A DNA stretch of 64,000 nt from Apus apus (Eukaryota; Chordata; Aves; Apodiformes; Apodidae): assembly GCF_020740795.1 (NCBI RefSeq), contig NC_067285.1, positions 108,649,652 through 108,713,651 of the forward strand. The letters are read 5' to 3'. The position numbers and the translations under genes are program-made. Shown here in pieces: positions 1 through 14,300 of this stretch (its first letter is position 1; each line of letters opens with the position of its first letter). Below the pieces are notes generated by a model. It searched no databases. It saw nothing but the letters and a program-made list of their open reading frames with translations, and was not told where the DNA came from.

Positions 1-3000
1 CTCACTCAGCTCCCCCCACAGACACACTCTGGGATGGGGAGGACAAACCCAACTAGAAGCTTGTGGGTTGAGATAAAGGACAAGGAGGGTTCTTCACTGC
101 TTAAGGTCCAAGGCAAAACAGACTCAACTTGAGGAAAAGAAATAAAAATAAAAAATTTCACACTAGTCCAATGCACACGGGACACAGACACACACACAGC
201 AGGGCTCACATATGTTACCCCCCACCCCTCACACAGGTGCTTGGCTTGTGTAAACAGCTGAGTTTCAGGTACATCTCCCTCCTTGCTCCTCCTGGTGCCA
301 TTTTCCTTCTGAACAGCCACTTTCACAGAGGGTTCGTCTTCCCCCATGCCCAGACCAGGAACTGCCCAGCTGTACATCTACCCTGAAGCTGACCTCCCTC
401 CTCAGGGCTCCATGTGTAACAGTGAGCATGAGCTGAGCCATGAACATCCCTGTGCCCGAGTCCTGGTACCTATGGGCAAACATAGGTGAACACAGATATT
501 TTAGGGAGCCATCCCCGAGTCCCAGACCAAATATTGCCAAATATTGTATCCACACTGCTGTCCTTCCTGATCTTACCCTCAGGGATTCATCCAAGGTGGA
601 AGTTGCTTCAGCCTTGTGCATGATTCCTCATGACATGTTCACAGCCGCTCAGACGATGATGGCTCCTCTTATTAAACTCATGATTACGCTAAACTACACC
701 CAGAGATTAATTAGGAATATTTAATCCAAATCCACTTCCATTGACTTTCAGCACATTTAAGTATTTAAAAGCAATGGCAGTCACTATCAACTGCAAATAA
801 GGCTATAATGGCATTGTCAGAGCTGGAGAATGTATTTGCAAGCAAGATCTATTGTCAGTAATTGTGCAAGTATTTTATACCAACAAAGATCTCAGCATGC
901 ATGATCTAAAGAGGTCATTGAAAAAGGAAATTATAAGATAATATTAACCTCTGAAGTTTTTTCCCCATTACTCTTTCATACAGAACTGCAGCTATTAAAG
1001 TGTCTTGCTAAATATGTACTTTCTAAATAAATGCCCACTAATTCAAAATTGACTATGCCTTAAGATTCTTCTAAAAGTTGTCCTGGTTCAAAGAGATAAC
1101 ACAATCTAACTACTATCAAAATAACCATTTCAAAGTTTAAACAAATACATTTTGAGCTGTAGTGGCAAGATTTGCTTGTCACTAACTGAGCATAATTGTA
1201 TCAGTGCATTTCTTTCCACTTCCAGATGATGTTAGAGACAACTATTGGGAACGATTTCCTAACAGTTTAAGTGTAGGTGGAAATATTAAATGAAACACTC
1301 TGTTGAACTTTTGTAATTAATATAGTGTTGACTACACGAGTTTGTAGCTAAGAAATTGAGGAAAACAACGTAACATCTACAGCATTGGTGCTGTTTGAGA
1401 ATTGCTACCTAACCAGAAAGACCGAAACCTGGATTCCAAGCGTACCAACCCTGCACTTCACTATCAGCTGCTGATATGGATCACCGGTTACAGCTTTAAT
1501 TGACTGATTACACAAAAGCACTTTGCAAAATCAAGACTAAGCCTCTACAAAGCATGAGCCACAGTTCCTAGTGGCTGGCTTCAGCTGAGCTTCAAAGTTT
1601 GCAGAGAGTCACCAAAATTTCATTTGCTGACTTAAAAGTAAAACTCGAGGGATTTGTCCTGTGCTTTTACAGAGTCTGAAGGAATAATGAATAGAATTGG
1701 AACAGCCAGATGAAACATTAATTGCCAGGGTATAAATTGAGCAGCAGTGTTTAAAAATATATATTGTGTCTGGCTTCGGATGAAAAAGGATTTAGATCAG
1801 ATTTGGTGTTAAGGTTGGAAGATCAGCTTTTGATTTGCTGATAGCAAAACTCAAATGAATTTTGGGAAAAAATGATAGCACAAACGAGCACGCCTCTGGA
1901 ATATGATTTCGTTGATGGGGCTGTGAGCTTGTTTTATTTTACCTATTTCAAAACTAATTAAATTCACTGGTAGCACATCTACCTATTTACACTGTAATCT
2001 CAAATCTAATTCTGCAGATGGCCTTGAGACATCTTTTCATCTGTTGCCTTGAGAGCGGGAATAAAAACAGAGGCAGAGAAAGGGAAGCATAATCAAAATT
2101 TCTGGTAGTAACTAAATATATGAATATCAAACCTCTTTGTTGTCACAATTATTTAGTAACAAGCCATCTCACTTTCAGTGTGTGCTATGATCTCACATGG
2201 CAAATGGTGGAATATCAGATCAGGAGTGCAGAATTTATGTAATAAATTAGTTACATCAAGCATAATAAGATTTCGTGTTCTATTTCTGCACCAGCACATT
2301 ATCCATTTCATAAAGGCTAGAGTATGTTTCAAAAGACCCTCGGAGTTTTCATGGACATTTCAGCAGCCCAAGAGCAGAAGCCATTATGCCATAGCAACCT
2401 AATAAATTCTACCAAACCAGTGGGTTTTTCTTCTTTTCTTTTGAAATTCGGAGAGGAGATAAATGAGTTAAAATAACAAAAAGGAAAGTTACTTTCCTGT
2501 AAATCTTTGCTGACTTCTAGTTTATGGAAGAAGACAAATGTAATTTGGGACAGCAGATTTGTATTAAATTGTGACCCTTTACAACTGGAATGTCCACAAT
2601 GGGTGGCAGTTGAAAGATCTGTTTTATAGCCCTGTCACTTCTGTAACAGCCTCACATGCAATAATTTCTGCATTCAATTTCCTGTACATGTGTACGACAG
2701 CTCACCCAAGGGAACTGGGTTCCCCTAAAATCCTCCTTCTTTTCCTGAACGTTTGCAATTTCTAGCCACTGGAGGAAAAAAAAGCACCAAAAAATCCCTT
2801 TAAAAATAACATTGTAACACTTACTGGATTTCTGAAGCAGTGAACAAGTTTGCATTCTTTACTTCCAATGACATGGAAAAGATCATGGCCTGATCCCACC
2901 AGGCTGTGCCTCAGCTCTGCCAGGACAAGTCACAGAGGAGAGCAAATACATCCCTTGTGGCAGCTGTCAGATCAGGATGCAAAATACTGTATTCCCCTTT

Positions 3001-3754
3001 CTCTCTCTGTCTCCCAGCTGAGAATGGAAGAGAAAGGGCAAGGAAAAGGAGAAGAATTAAATTCAGCCTTGCAGATAATGGGGATAGACCTGAGCCAACT
3101 ATGACAAGAAGTGGTAGAGATGTCATTCAGTTTTAAAATTAATCTTCTTCAGAGTAGTGCTGGATTGTAATGGCATACACTGTGTAGCTTACAATTTATT
3201 ACTTGGCATGGGAAATAATTAGGAAATCCTTTACTTAACAATAGAAAGTGTTTTCAGCCCCTCTGGTAACTGACACTTCCTTGTCTATTGTTGCTGGATT
3301 TGATGTGGGAACTGCTGGAGGGAATCAGTAGCCCAGGCTATGCCCAGAGGACTGACTAGACATCTGATTAATCTCCTCTGGCCGTGCAGTTCATTCAGAG
3401 TAATAAAAATAAATCAGCTATTGAACTACATATGGAAATTGTATACACCCAGTTATCTCTGCTAACTAATGCTCAGGCTTTTAGAGCTGGCCTTGGGCAG
3501 ATAAGGAGCCTCAGAACTTTCAGGAAAGCCATTTATGACCAGTGTTAGACACAAGCCTTTGCCCCGCCAGCATCGCAGGTTTGAAGGGACATGTCATGCG
3601 GCACTGGTGGACTTGAGGTCATCTGTCTTGTGGTGAGTGATAATGCTCCCACCCAAACACTGCCAGCAGATGAAATGGTAGTCATTCCAGTTTGTGAATG
3701 GAGGTCAGCTATACTTCAAGTCTGCATGTGCCTACAGCCCCATATCTATAAGTG
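1..3754. other. Intergenic, AT-rich unique sequence
   Basis: No coding exon, RNA gene or repeat is recognised. The stretch 720-2560 is notably AT-rich and free of CR1, with balanced complexity. That texture is often seen in conserved noncoding DNA, but conservation cannot be judged from one sequence. Confidence 0.5.
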
Positions 3755-4030
3755 TGTTGTGATAGGACAAAGGGTAATGGGCTTAAACTGAAAGAGAGTA
3801 GATTTAAAATAGATACTAGGAAGAAATTTTTCACCATGAGGGTTGTGAAACCCTGGAACAGGCTGCTCAGAGAGATGGTAGAAGCCCCATCCCTAGAAAC
3901 TTTCAACATCAGATTGGGTGAGGCTCTGAGCAACCTGCTCAAGTTGAAGATGTCCCTGCTCACTATAGGGGGAGTTTGGGCTAGGCCTTTATAGGCACCT
4001 TCCAACCCCAAGAATTCCATGATTTTATGA
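3755..4030 (+). mobile_element. CR1 LINE 3' fragment
   Basis: This is a 5'-truncated CR1 holding the last part of ORF2 and the 3' end. The plus-strand frame reads DRTKGNGLKLK, then KKFFTMRVVKPWNRLLREMV and EAPSLETFNIRLGEALSNL, the conserved CR1 C-terminal signature. It ends in 'ttccatgattttatga', a decayed ATTCTRTG repeat. The sequence is moderately degraded. Confidence 0.9.
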
Positions 4031-5029
4031 AGTCCTGGTGTTAAAGCTTTGAGCCAAGGCTAGATTCAGTTTTGGTCTTTTAATAGACATCTCCCCTGGT
4101 TTTGACGTAGTCACATTCTCCTGGAGCTGTTTAATACCTCTTTGCCCTTTTGGGTGTGAGAATGGTCTCCAGAATGACTAAGCATTGCTCTGAAATGGAT
4201 TTGCAGGTGTAATTGGAACACAGATGGTGGTAATAGCTTCAAAAAATTAAACACACTTTTTGTTTGTTTTTTCGTCCTTTTTTGATATAACAGGCAATAA
4301 CCAGGCAATGCTGCTCACTGCACCCAAACACAATAAGAAATCCAACAAAGCATTCAAGATATTAATCAGTGTTTCAAATTCTTTTAGAAGCCGTCAAGTG
4401 ATGTGGTGAAATAAATTCCAATCCAAATAATCGTTGTTGACAGTAGTGTACATGGCCTAGAGAAGCTGTCTTCTTTGATTTGCTTCATCCGGCCACCAGG
4501 TAAATGGGCCTTAGCTCTCCAGCTACCTGATCAGTGACAGCATAAGCATGTCTGTTGTGCCATTTATCTCCTGTGCTTCCTGACATGTCCTTTGTCCTGC
4601 TGTCACAACAGATATTCCTGCAGCTGTAGACACTCTGCAGTGAGGGCAGCAGCCCAAAGCAGCTACAACTACAGCAAGAGGGAACCGGGAGTCACGGCAT
4701 ATCCTGAAAATAAAGGTCATTGTTTCACCTTTACCTCCTGAGAAGGCAAGAGCACGTTGATAGCACAGTAGAATCAGAGATATGACTTCTGCACCCTAGA
4801 GAGGCATTGCTTAAACACCCCTTATCAGTGTGTGCCAGAAGATGGGGAGCAGTGTTGTGCATTAAATGCTTTTCATTTTTACTGAAAAAGGAGCAAGCCC
4901 TGCTGTGCTTTTCATTTCCTAAAACACCCTCAAGGATAAAAAAACCTCCAGGAACCTCAAGCAGGACCAGTGCACCAACACAGCATGTTTGACAGATTTA
5001 AAATCACACAAGATTATTCTATCTGTTCA
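4031..5029. other. Intergenic, nothing recognised
   Basis: Unique sequence between two CR1 fragments. Short open frames on both strands have no domain-like features. Confidence 0.6.
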
Positions 5030-5440
5030 ATCACAGGATCACAGAACAGTTCAGATTTGAAGGAACCTCTGGAAGTCATCTGGTCTAACACTGCCTGCTC
5101 AAGTGGGGTCACCTAGATTTGGTTGCCCAGGACCATGTTCCTCCCCAGGTGCAGGGTTTTACACTTCTCTTTGTTGAACTTCATGAAGTTCCTGTTGGTT
5201 CATTTCTCCAGCCTCTTGAGGTCCCCCTGGGTGGCAGCACAACTGTCGTGCAAACTTGCTAAGGGTACACACTGGGCCGTCATCCAGATCACTAATGAAG
5301 ATGATAAACAGGACAGGACCCAGTACTGATGCCCTAGAGACATTGCTAGTTACTGGCCTCCAACTAGACTGTGTGCCAGCAACCACCACTTTCCGAGTCC
5401 AACTATTTACCCAGTTTTCAACCTTTTTAATCCTCTCAAT
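5030..5440 (-). mobile_element. CR1 LINE fragment, minus orientation, internally deleted
   Basis: It opens with 'aatcacaggatcacagaac', the reverse complement of a CR1 3' end, then 'tctggaagtcatctggtctaac'. It jumps quickly to the reverse-transcriptase region, where the minus strand encodes [15 protein letters not shown] large part of the normal CR1 3' region is therefore deleted between about 5100 and 5150. Confidence 0.85.
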
Positions 5441-6262
5441 ACACAGTAGCTGCTTTCTTTAGTGTTCTAAATCTTAGAACATGAGAATTACCTACTAAGA
5501 TAAACTTCAAAATTGCAAATCTTGACAGCTGAAAAGTGTGGATGTTTAATGGCCTCTGCCAAGGTGCCTGAGAGGTCATTCTGCTTTGCCCTGCTGTGTG
5601 ATGCAGATGAGGCCCTGGACACTTCACACAGCCAGATGGATTTGTACAGAGAAAGGGACCTCACATCCCAGTTGGCAGCATGACATCCCACCATGATGGG
5701 ATGAGTGACTTGGCTGCTGAGGAGTGAAAACATGGTAAAAGTAACAGAATCAAAGGGATTTGAACCAGCTTGCTGTCCTGGTAGCACAGCAGCCTTTAAC
5801 AACATGATTCTTTATTTACTTTCTTTCTACAGGATTTCACTTGGTGCACTGCAATAACAGGGAGGCTCTAGAATGCCAAAAACCTCTCCCTTCACCTCCG
5901 TCCATAACACTTGCAAGCTGTCAGCCCTCCTCTCATAGCTCGTTTTTCTTGTCAAGGACAGAGCTGACCACTTGTGCTGGCTAAGGAACTGTATCACTTG
6001 GCGCCAGAGGCAAACCTGCAACTGGACTGGTTACAGCTGTTGAGCCTTCATGCCAAAGACCTCCTCCAGCAAAGCCAGTGAAAGAAGATGTGATGGGAAA
6101 AAAATCTCCATGCTGCCCTGTCCATCCCATTGCACCCATCTGCATGTCCATGGTGGTTTTAATGCAGTCGTTGTCAGTCCCTCATGTTGTTGGGCTCAGC
6201 AACACCCATACCCCTGACAGCAGCCCAGAATTCAAACGTGGGCAAGGCAGACTCTTTTTGCC

Positions 6263-6287
6263 TTTTTTTTTCTTTTTTTTTTTTTTT
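6263..6287 (+). repeat. Poly(T) run with one C
   Basis: Nine Ts, one C, then fifteen Ts, with no repeat element attached that I can identify. Confidence 0.85.
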
Positions 6288-7345
6288 CTATCCAAAATTA
6301 AAAACTGTGCTCAAAAAATCAACAGGCAAACTTCACAGGATGGATGTGTGGAGCTGGTACACTAGCACAGCTGGCTGCTGTCTCACTACCAGGTCTGGAG
6401 CCACCAAACCACAGCATTGCTGCCACGAGGCTTCTGCTGCTGTCTCCATAGCTTGCACCATCACTGGTTAAAGTGCATGGATCTATTTTGATCGATTTTG
6501 AGGATGTCAAGATCATGACTGCCAACTGTATGTCAACAATCAGGTGGTTTAGTGCTCATAGTGATTGGATATGTATTTACTAAGTGGGTTCCTGAACAAA
6601 ACAGGTTTTTAATGTTGGAAAAAAAGGCAGTTTGAAACTTATTTTTCTTTCTGACTTTTAAAACCTGGAGCCTGAAAACTACAAATATATTGAGGAGTCT
6701 ATATCTTGTTCAAGAAAGCAGCAGGGATTAAAATGCCTGAGTTAAGTGACAGGCACTAAGCACCTTTTTGCACCTAGGCCTAAAATGCTATTGATACAAA
6801 GGATTGCCAGCAGACTTATTCTGGGAAACGGTTTATTCAATTATTCTGAATGGTTACTTTTCTTTTTTTTCTGGATGTGGATGCACTGGTAAAATCAGAA
6901 GGGTCATCTTGCCCTTTCAACAATAAATTAAACATTAATATGCTTTGGAAAGCAATAGGGAGGAATGGTGAGGGCTTTAGCAAAGCTGGGTTCACTTCAT
7001 CTGAATTTCCAAATTCTTTATACATTTGTGAGCAAATGATCTTATTAGTTTGAGTCTTTATTTCCTAGAGTATAAAAATGTGTCCTTTCTCTGCAGTTAT
7101 TTGTCTGCTCTGCTCAACTTTTAGGTTTTCTCTGTGTAAATATAGTGTGTAGTAGCATTAACAGGACTCCATTATTAGATGAAAGTTCTAACACTACTGC
7201 AAATAATAACTAGCCAGCTCACATTAAATCACCATATATTTGATGTAGGAGTGACAGTTTCAGTGGAATTAGGCGAGAGAGACATTTATCCAGGAGTCTT
7301 TAGCAGTGATTTAGACATGAATGGCCTTTTTATGTAAAGTGATAG

Positions 7346-7387
7346 TTGGGAGGATTAAGATTGGGAGGATTAAGATTGGGAGGTTAA
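7346..7387 (+). repeat. 15-bp tandem repeat, 2.8 copies
   Basis: 'ttgggaggattaaga' occurs twice exactly, followed by a partial third copy 'ttgggaggttaa' with one deletion set. Recent slippage duplication is the simplest cause. Confidence 0.9.
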
Positions 7388-8337
7388 TCTTTCCTAACGG
7401 CTAACTCATTGTTTTCTCACGATTCCAAAATTCTTTGGTAAGAGACATGGTCTGGACAGCTCACCATTAACAATTTTGGAATGGAAAGTTAACCGCAAAA
7501 GAGTCAGAGCTGGATATCTTGCAAAACTCGCTCAAATACTGATTTCCTTCTGAGTCTTTCTCCTAAAGATGCCAGACACATTCCTGTCCATGTCCAACAA
7601 CTCTGTTTTCTGAAACAGGAACACTTCCACACTCGCACACATCCGTGCAGAGACACACACATGCTCAAAAGAGAAAATTTAAAGTAGCTGCCAAAGAACA
7701 CGTATGCTGGAAAATATATTGATTACTAACTTGTTTTCTTATCATAAGCCAAGAAAGCTTAGCTTTTGTAAGAGAGGGTGCTGTTTGTAGGGAAGGCTAA
7801 TATAAAAATTAATACTAATTGATTAGAAATCTTTAATGACTTTTTTTTTCCCTTTGGTTTCTGAAAGGGCAAATCATTCCAACAAATATTTCAGACAGAA
7901 AGGAATTGTGCTGCTAGTCCTCCCTAGGAAGATAAAGATTTTCTGTCCAAGAACTGGTGAGAAGTGAAGAGGGAAGGTGCCATGAATACTTTTTGTCTTA
8001 AACCTCAGTGTCTGGAATTTAAAATGAGACTTTTTGGTGCTATGCTAGTACATATTGGGTATAAATCTCCTTCCAACCTCTGCTGGTAAATGTTGTCCTC
8101 AAATCCAACTATGTAGCAAGTTAACAGAAGCTTTTGGTTTCCAGCAGATTTCTCCTTGGTCTGTCTGAAACGTGTCTGTGGTTCAGCTCTGTGTGCATTG
8201 GACACCCAGTGGGTGTGTGTTCCTTCCCTCTGGGGCACCTTTGTTATGGTCTTGACATTTGGTGGTTGCATGGCTGTGGACCCAGAGGGAGGCTGTACTT
8301 GCCAGAGAGAACCTTCCTCCACAAGGATTGAAGCTTA

Positions 8338-8377
8338 TTTGTAGGCATATGTAGAGATTTGTAGGCAAATGTGGACT
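8338..8377 (+). repeat. Imperfect 20-bp direct repeat
   Basis: 'atttgtaggcatatgtagag' is followed immediately by 'atttgtaggcaaatgtggac', 17 of 20 positions equal. Confidence 0.8.
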
Positions 8378-11300
8378 TTTTTATCTCAGTATATCTTTCA
8401 TATATCAAGGATCTGATGAATTCAGGGCAGCTTGTGCTCAGGGGCAACCCAGAACAGGGGAAACTGCCCTTGCTGTCAAGCAGGCAGTTCAAAACACATG
8501 CAGAATATATTCAGGGACAGGCTTTATGAAACTGCCTTGTATTAGGCAAAATCTGCTCCCATGGTGATATCTGAGTGGCACACACACATCAGTGGAGCAA
8601 CACTAGGCCAGGGAAGAGCGTTTTTGGAAAACTGCCAGAGTGCACAGTTGTGGGATGACATTTCTCAGTCGCACCCCAAATTCTCATATTCTTCCGTCTT
8701 GTTAGAAGCAAAACGACTATTACTTGGAAATTGTTAGTTATGTTTCCAGATCCTAAACAATTATTAAAGAGGGCTGTCTCGGGTTATTTATGACACAGCT
8801 ACAACCACAAAAAAAATGGCTGTAAAAGTGCCATTGTGGATATCTGGCTCATGAGCAGCTTTCTTCACTCAGTTTACAAATCAGGGGGGTTGTCAGCCTC
8901 ACAAACTCACCCAGGAAATTGAGATTTAAGTGGGGTCATTTCTGTCTCAACAATCATTAGCAGTACTGAACTTTCTGCAAGATAAAGAGTCGTCCATCTA
9001 GGCACAGATTTATACTGGTAGGATCAGAGCCTCCAGCACATAAATTCTTTCGAGGCCAGCACTGCCTACATCCATGTTTTTAAAGTATCTCACTGAAAGG
9101 GGCCTTAGAGACATATTATATCAGAATTAAACATTATTTTTAGATCAATGTGTTCCTGAATGCTTTACAAAATTTTGCCCAACCCCAGGCCTTACTGTTG
9201 ATAAAAAAGAAACAACCCATGTAATTTAATTTTACTGGATAGATCATTTGGGGCACCTCCAAATGAGGGAGTGACCTGATGTCCTCTGAGACTGCTGGAG
9301 AGACAGAGAAAATACAGGAGACAAAAATCTTTGAGGCTTCGACTAGGAAGTCCAAATTTGAAGGAAGGGATTTTGTGTTAAACAGATTTGGCTATTGTGA
9401 GTTTGGGACTGAACTGTATCATTATTTTTTATAGAGCTATAAAATGAAAAACTCCTTTTAACAAATCCAGTTCTAGCTGTCCCTTTTGGGTTGTCAATTC
9501 CAAGTGTGCTGTGCATAGGATATAATTAGCCTGATGCACAAGCTAGTGAAATAAATGGACTTTTAATGATGTTCAGGGCGCCCAAGGAAAAGAGTAGCCA
9601 ATGCAAAAAAAACAAAACAAAACATTAGAACTGGAAGTCAAATCAAATTGCTTCTTGCAAATGATTTTTTGGCTTGTTTTCTCTTCTTCTCTCTGAATGT
9701 TTCTTCTTGCTTTTTTATTTTGTTATTTTTCTGTGACTGAATTATTCTCCATAGCTTCATGAGAGGCAAACCTGCTTCAGGCACACAATACCCTGACCAT
9801 CATCCCACACTGTCCCAAGCAGCTGCCATTTCCTATGTTCCCTTGCAAGAAGCATCCTTGCCAGCTCTCCACTGGCCTTTTGCTTTGCACCCTGGGCTCT
9901 CTGGTGAGGATGCCCCTAGGCCAAGTGGGCTGCAGGCTGAGCCTTATTAGAGGTGGGGATCAGGAGACTTCTGATCTGGCCCATCTTCACTGGGCCCACA
10001 TGGCATTCAATTTTGTGTCTTGTTTTTTTCTTGGAAGTGGAAAAACTATTCTGGAGCCTACTGACTTTGGCTTCTGCCTCTTTCTCTTCAAACAAGAACA
10101 AGTTCAGCCGTGAACTTTAAGGGCTCTTTGCTTAGGACCTGTCATTTGAAGAGGAACTAGTTTGGCTTTAAATTACTTCAGTTCTTAAGTGCATTTAATT
10201 TGTAAAGGGTGTAAGTCTCATGCTAAATATACACATCCTGTGAACGTTCATACTGAAAAGTCACCCCTCTTCCGTGATAAACTGAAAAAGGGAAGTGAAT
10301 CACGAAACACAAGCCTCCATGATTTGGACGGAGTGGAAGTGTCTCCCTATCTTGGTCCACAGAAACACTTGGCTCTGAGCCCTAGATCTGTTTGAATGGG
10401 TGGCAGCCTTCCCACTGCCTCCAGTGGCACTGAATATGGCTCTTGGACATTTATGTTGCTAACCAGAGCTAATAGTCCCTGGGTGAGCCCGGAGAATGGT
10501 CTCCTCCAGCCCACAGGGTCATGGGGTCTGACTCTGACTTACTCAAACATGCAAAACAACACCATCAAAAGCTCATAAACAGCAGCAAAGGCCGGAGGTT
10601 AAAAGAAATGTCTGCATGCTTCACAGAAACCCAACAACAGTTGTGCAACTGCAAACACATTAAAGCATGAGTCAGCCCAGTGTTTGGAGGGAAAACACGT
10701 CCCATGGTGGACAGATACAGCGGGTAGCTGGACCACATGGCCCACTGCCACCCTAAATTGTTGCCACTTCAGGCCTCTTACATTTCTTATTTGTAAAACA
10801 AAGCTTTCAAACCAAATTTTGTGCCATGAAGTGGGGTGTAACATCCCTGTAGGTTGGCTTTTTGCCCCGGATCTCATTATTTCTCCTGTTACACTCTCAG
10901 TTTTCCACTTTCCTTTTCTATAACTCTGCTCCCATTTTTCCTAACATTGCCCTTTTTTTTTGCCTCCTCCTCCTCGCTCACACCTCCTTAATCCAAATGT
11001 TTGCAGTTACTCTCTTGTTACTTTGTCATTGGTTGGTTTCCTGCTGTCCAGTTAAGCAAGTTATTTATGGAGCTCCATTCCAGTATTGCTTTCTTCTCAC
11101 CTGGTCCCACACTCCATGTTTTCTTCAACTCTGTGCCAGTATTGGTGCTCAGTTGTTTGTGTTATTAGTATTAACTGGTCTGGCATGTGCCCATATTTAT
11201 GCTAGTCTTTTTTCCAGATCAATCACTACCTTCACCTCCTCTGTTTGATGAATACTTCCTTTGTTTTTTCTAAGGAGCATCCTTGTTGAATGCTCTTTTC

Positions 11301-14300
11301 CTCAACACATTTATGGAAAATCCAACCTGGTGGAATCTTGGCTGCTAAAGATCTTATTTGTGAAGAGCTGGAAAAGTGAAGGTGAGACAAGCCACTGAGG
11401 CAGGATTGCTTTATAGGCAGTATTTTGAATGGTCACCTGCTACTAACAGGTGAAATCAGCATCCCCTTTCTCACTTTATCAGACAGCTGCAAACTTCATG
11501 CAGCTTGTGATAACATCTAGACCAGCCACTATGTGGAAGAAATACCACTTTGGCTCTAAAATTTTGCATGCTGTTGTTATGAACTGTGAAACTATGGCAG
11601 CTTTCCATCCAGAAACAGCTGGACTTGCATGTGGATGAAGTAAGCCCTGTACTTTACATCTGTATTTGTCTTATCTACATAAGGTTAAGATTTAGGGAAA
11701 ATGGATCAGTCACTGCATTAACATACAAAAGCATGTTGCTACCCTCACAATAAGTGTCATAGAAAGTCATGAAATTATCAAGCATATCTCATGATCTATT
11801 TGCATGTAGATTTTCAAACCCAGCTTGGCGTATTTTCTTGGAAAATGTGAGGTTTGGGGTGAATTAGCCATTTAGCTGTTAAAATACTGCTTTTGCAGAT
11901 CCTGGTTGAATGTGTCTGGGATGCCAACCTGCTTGCTCAGTGAAGAGAAAGAACAGACAAAACTCTTGGAGTGTTAAAAAGCTCTTTAGCTGCTATCCAC
12001 CTTCCTGCTTTCCTTGAGCAGCCTAGTGGGGAGCTGGTTTTTCTCTCCTTACAAAAACTCTGGGGCATGTGAGGTGCAAGGCTTGAGCAAAGCAGTTTCC
12101 AGCAGAAGCAAGTCACTTCTTACCTAAGAGCACAACTAAATTCTGTGGGGACAGAAATTAAAAATGAAAAGCTGATATTTTGGCTCCAAGGTCCTTCTGG
12201 CAGACTTAAGATTATCTTTGGATGTGTTGAGAAAAGTTTTCAGGACAGACCCCAGAGCCAAATGTTTCTGAAGTGACTAGCAGTTTTGGGAAACTCAGCT
12301 GTACTGTGCCCAGCTTGAGAAAGGGGGATCTCCAAAATCACCTTAGGAGAAATTGGATCCCTTTCAGGGATGAAAGGAGATAACTCAGTCCCCCCACCTC
12401 CAGTAACTCCTTATAGATAAAGTATTGAGTGAATCCTTCTCAAACTTGTCTCCATTTCTCCCCTGTAAGACACCTCTACAAGGTGATTCTCATTTCAACA
12501 TGAACGTCTGGACCACATTAGCCTTTGAGATGTTTTTGTATTTCTGTTACTGAAGTCTAATTGCTTTCAGCCAAATCACTCCTGGTGGGAAATTGATTGA
12601 AGTTTTGTCACTTATTTCAACTGTACTGAGATTTCTCACAAGTGAGAGGTTAGCTCTCAGCTTGCCTCTTCAGAAAGGCTCTTTAAATCACAGACATGAA
12701 GACACAATGTGCTTGAACTTGTGTTCATTGATCAGACCTCAGTGTTGGTTCCCTGCAGAAAGAACAGTTCACCCCTCCCCACAGAGCAAATGAAGAATTC
12801 CCTGCTGAAATCTGTGGAGCAAAATTAGTATAACTGAAGAGAAAGTGTGCTTCAAAAAATCAACCTTTTAAGGCTGTATTCTTACTTTATATACACTAGC
12901 TTGGATCTGGAGTGTGTCTGAGACAAAGACTTTGCAGCTGAAAACTTGCACTTAAATGTGAAGACAGATCTTAGAAGTATGAGGGATAAAATTGACTAAG
13001 CAAATTAGATATTGTTGTGCAGTTAGCTGTGTACCACAGCTGTGAATCCTCCATTACATTAAGTCTCCAAGGTTGGTCTGCCTTTCCTCCAACTCTCTTA
13101 TATAGCTCTGGGATGAAAACATACACCTGAAATGTGGGAATCTGAATCCAAGATTTGAAAACAATATTCCTCCTCCAGCTCATCTGTCCCTGTCTCCCCT
13201 GATGTGATGAATATTTAACCGTGTACAGAAACTGACAAAACTTCAATAGGGGTGCATCACTCCAGTGGCTTATGGCCTATCTGACCTGGCAAACAAAGAG
13301 TGAACTGAGAGCCCAGCTTCAGATGAGCTGGAGGGGAGGTTCTCCACATGGCTACACAAGTCACTTAGTGGACCTTTAAAGGCCATGCCGTATGTTATCT
13401 GAATAACCCTGCACTTTGGTCCATAGGCAGGAAAGAGAAAGGAATGGGAATCCTTTGAGGTTCATGCATGACTCCAAGTATCTTAGCTGTGCCAGGGCTT
13501 GTCAAGTTTGGTTATACTTTCTGGCAGAAAATTAGGTACCTGCTGTGTCAGGTGGCATCTGAGATGAAGTTTGGAGCATCACAGCAGAAACTTTGCTGAA
13601 TTCTGGCACCCCATCATCCAGCTCTGTTCCCAAGGCCTTACTGGAATGTAACCCCTTCATTTTCCTGAAGTGCTGTTCTGAATTCAGACTTGAGACAGAA
13701 CTCGGATTCAGATGGTAGAAAACCCAAGGAGTTCTGCTGCACCACCACTTCTCCAGGAGCCATGGTCCAAAGGTGCCCAACATGCAGATGTGCAAGATGC
13801 ACACCTCTTCAAGCTGATTGTGGTGTGCCCAGCTCTGTATGACCTAATTAGATTTCTTTCACTGAAGAACACTGCTGCCAGCAGCTCATCAGGGCAGGGA
13901 CAGCCGCATTTGTCAATTAAGGAGAAAGCTTTGATTACTGATCTTTTGCAGATGAATTGGGGCAACAGTGACTCAGCTGTTGCAGCAACATCCAAGCTCC
14001 AGACTCCAAGTTGGCTGCTGCCCACTTCTACTCCACTCTGGACACTCAGCCTGTTTGGGCCTTTTTGCACCCCTAGACACTGGCAGCAGAGCACTGGAAA
14101 ACAGAACATGTTCAACATGTAGGAGTATTTACTCTTGTCATGACACAAATTGGGATTTTCATTTTAAACTTGAAAAACAAACCTGAGACAGAATTTATTA
14201 GGAAAATAGTAGCTATGAAGTAAACTTAAGTCAATGAATGCCAAGAGGTCAAACAGACGACGCAGATATATTGGTTGAATATTCTGTGTGTTCCTAGAAG

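Noticed and set aside
6078..6471. Overlapping plus-strand frames ending in phenylalanine runs
   Set aside because: The runs come from a poly(T) tract; nothing supports coding.
10862..11248. Hydrophobic 128-codon plus-strand open frame resembling a membrane protein
   Set aside because: The hydrophobicity follows from a pyrimidine-rich strand (many TTT/CTT/CTC codons). No start context, partner exon or family match.
13708..14148. Pair of overlapping frames on opposite strands of about 140 codons
   Set aside because: Mirror open frames on both strands with no domain are typical of chance.
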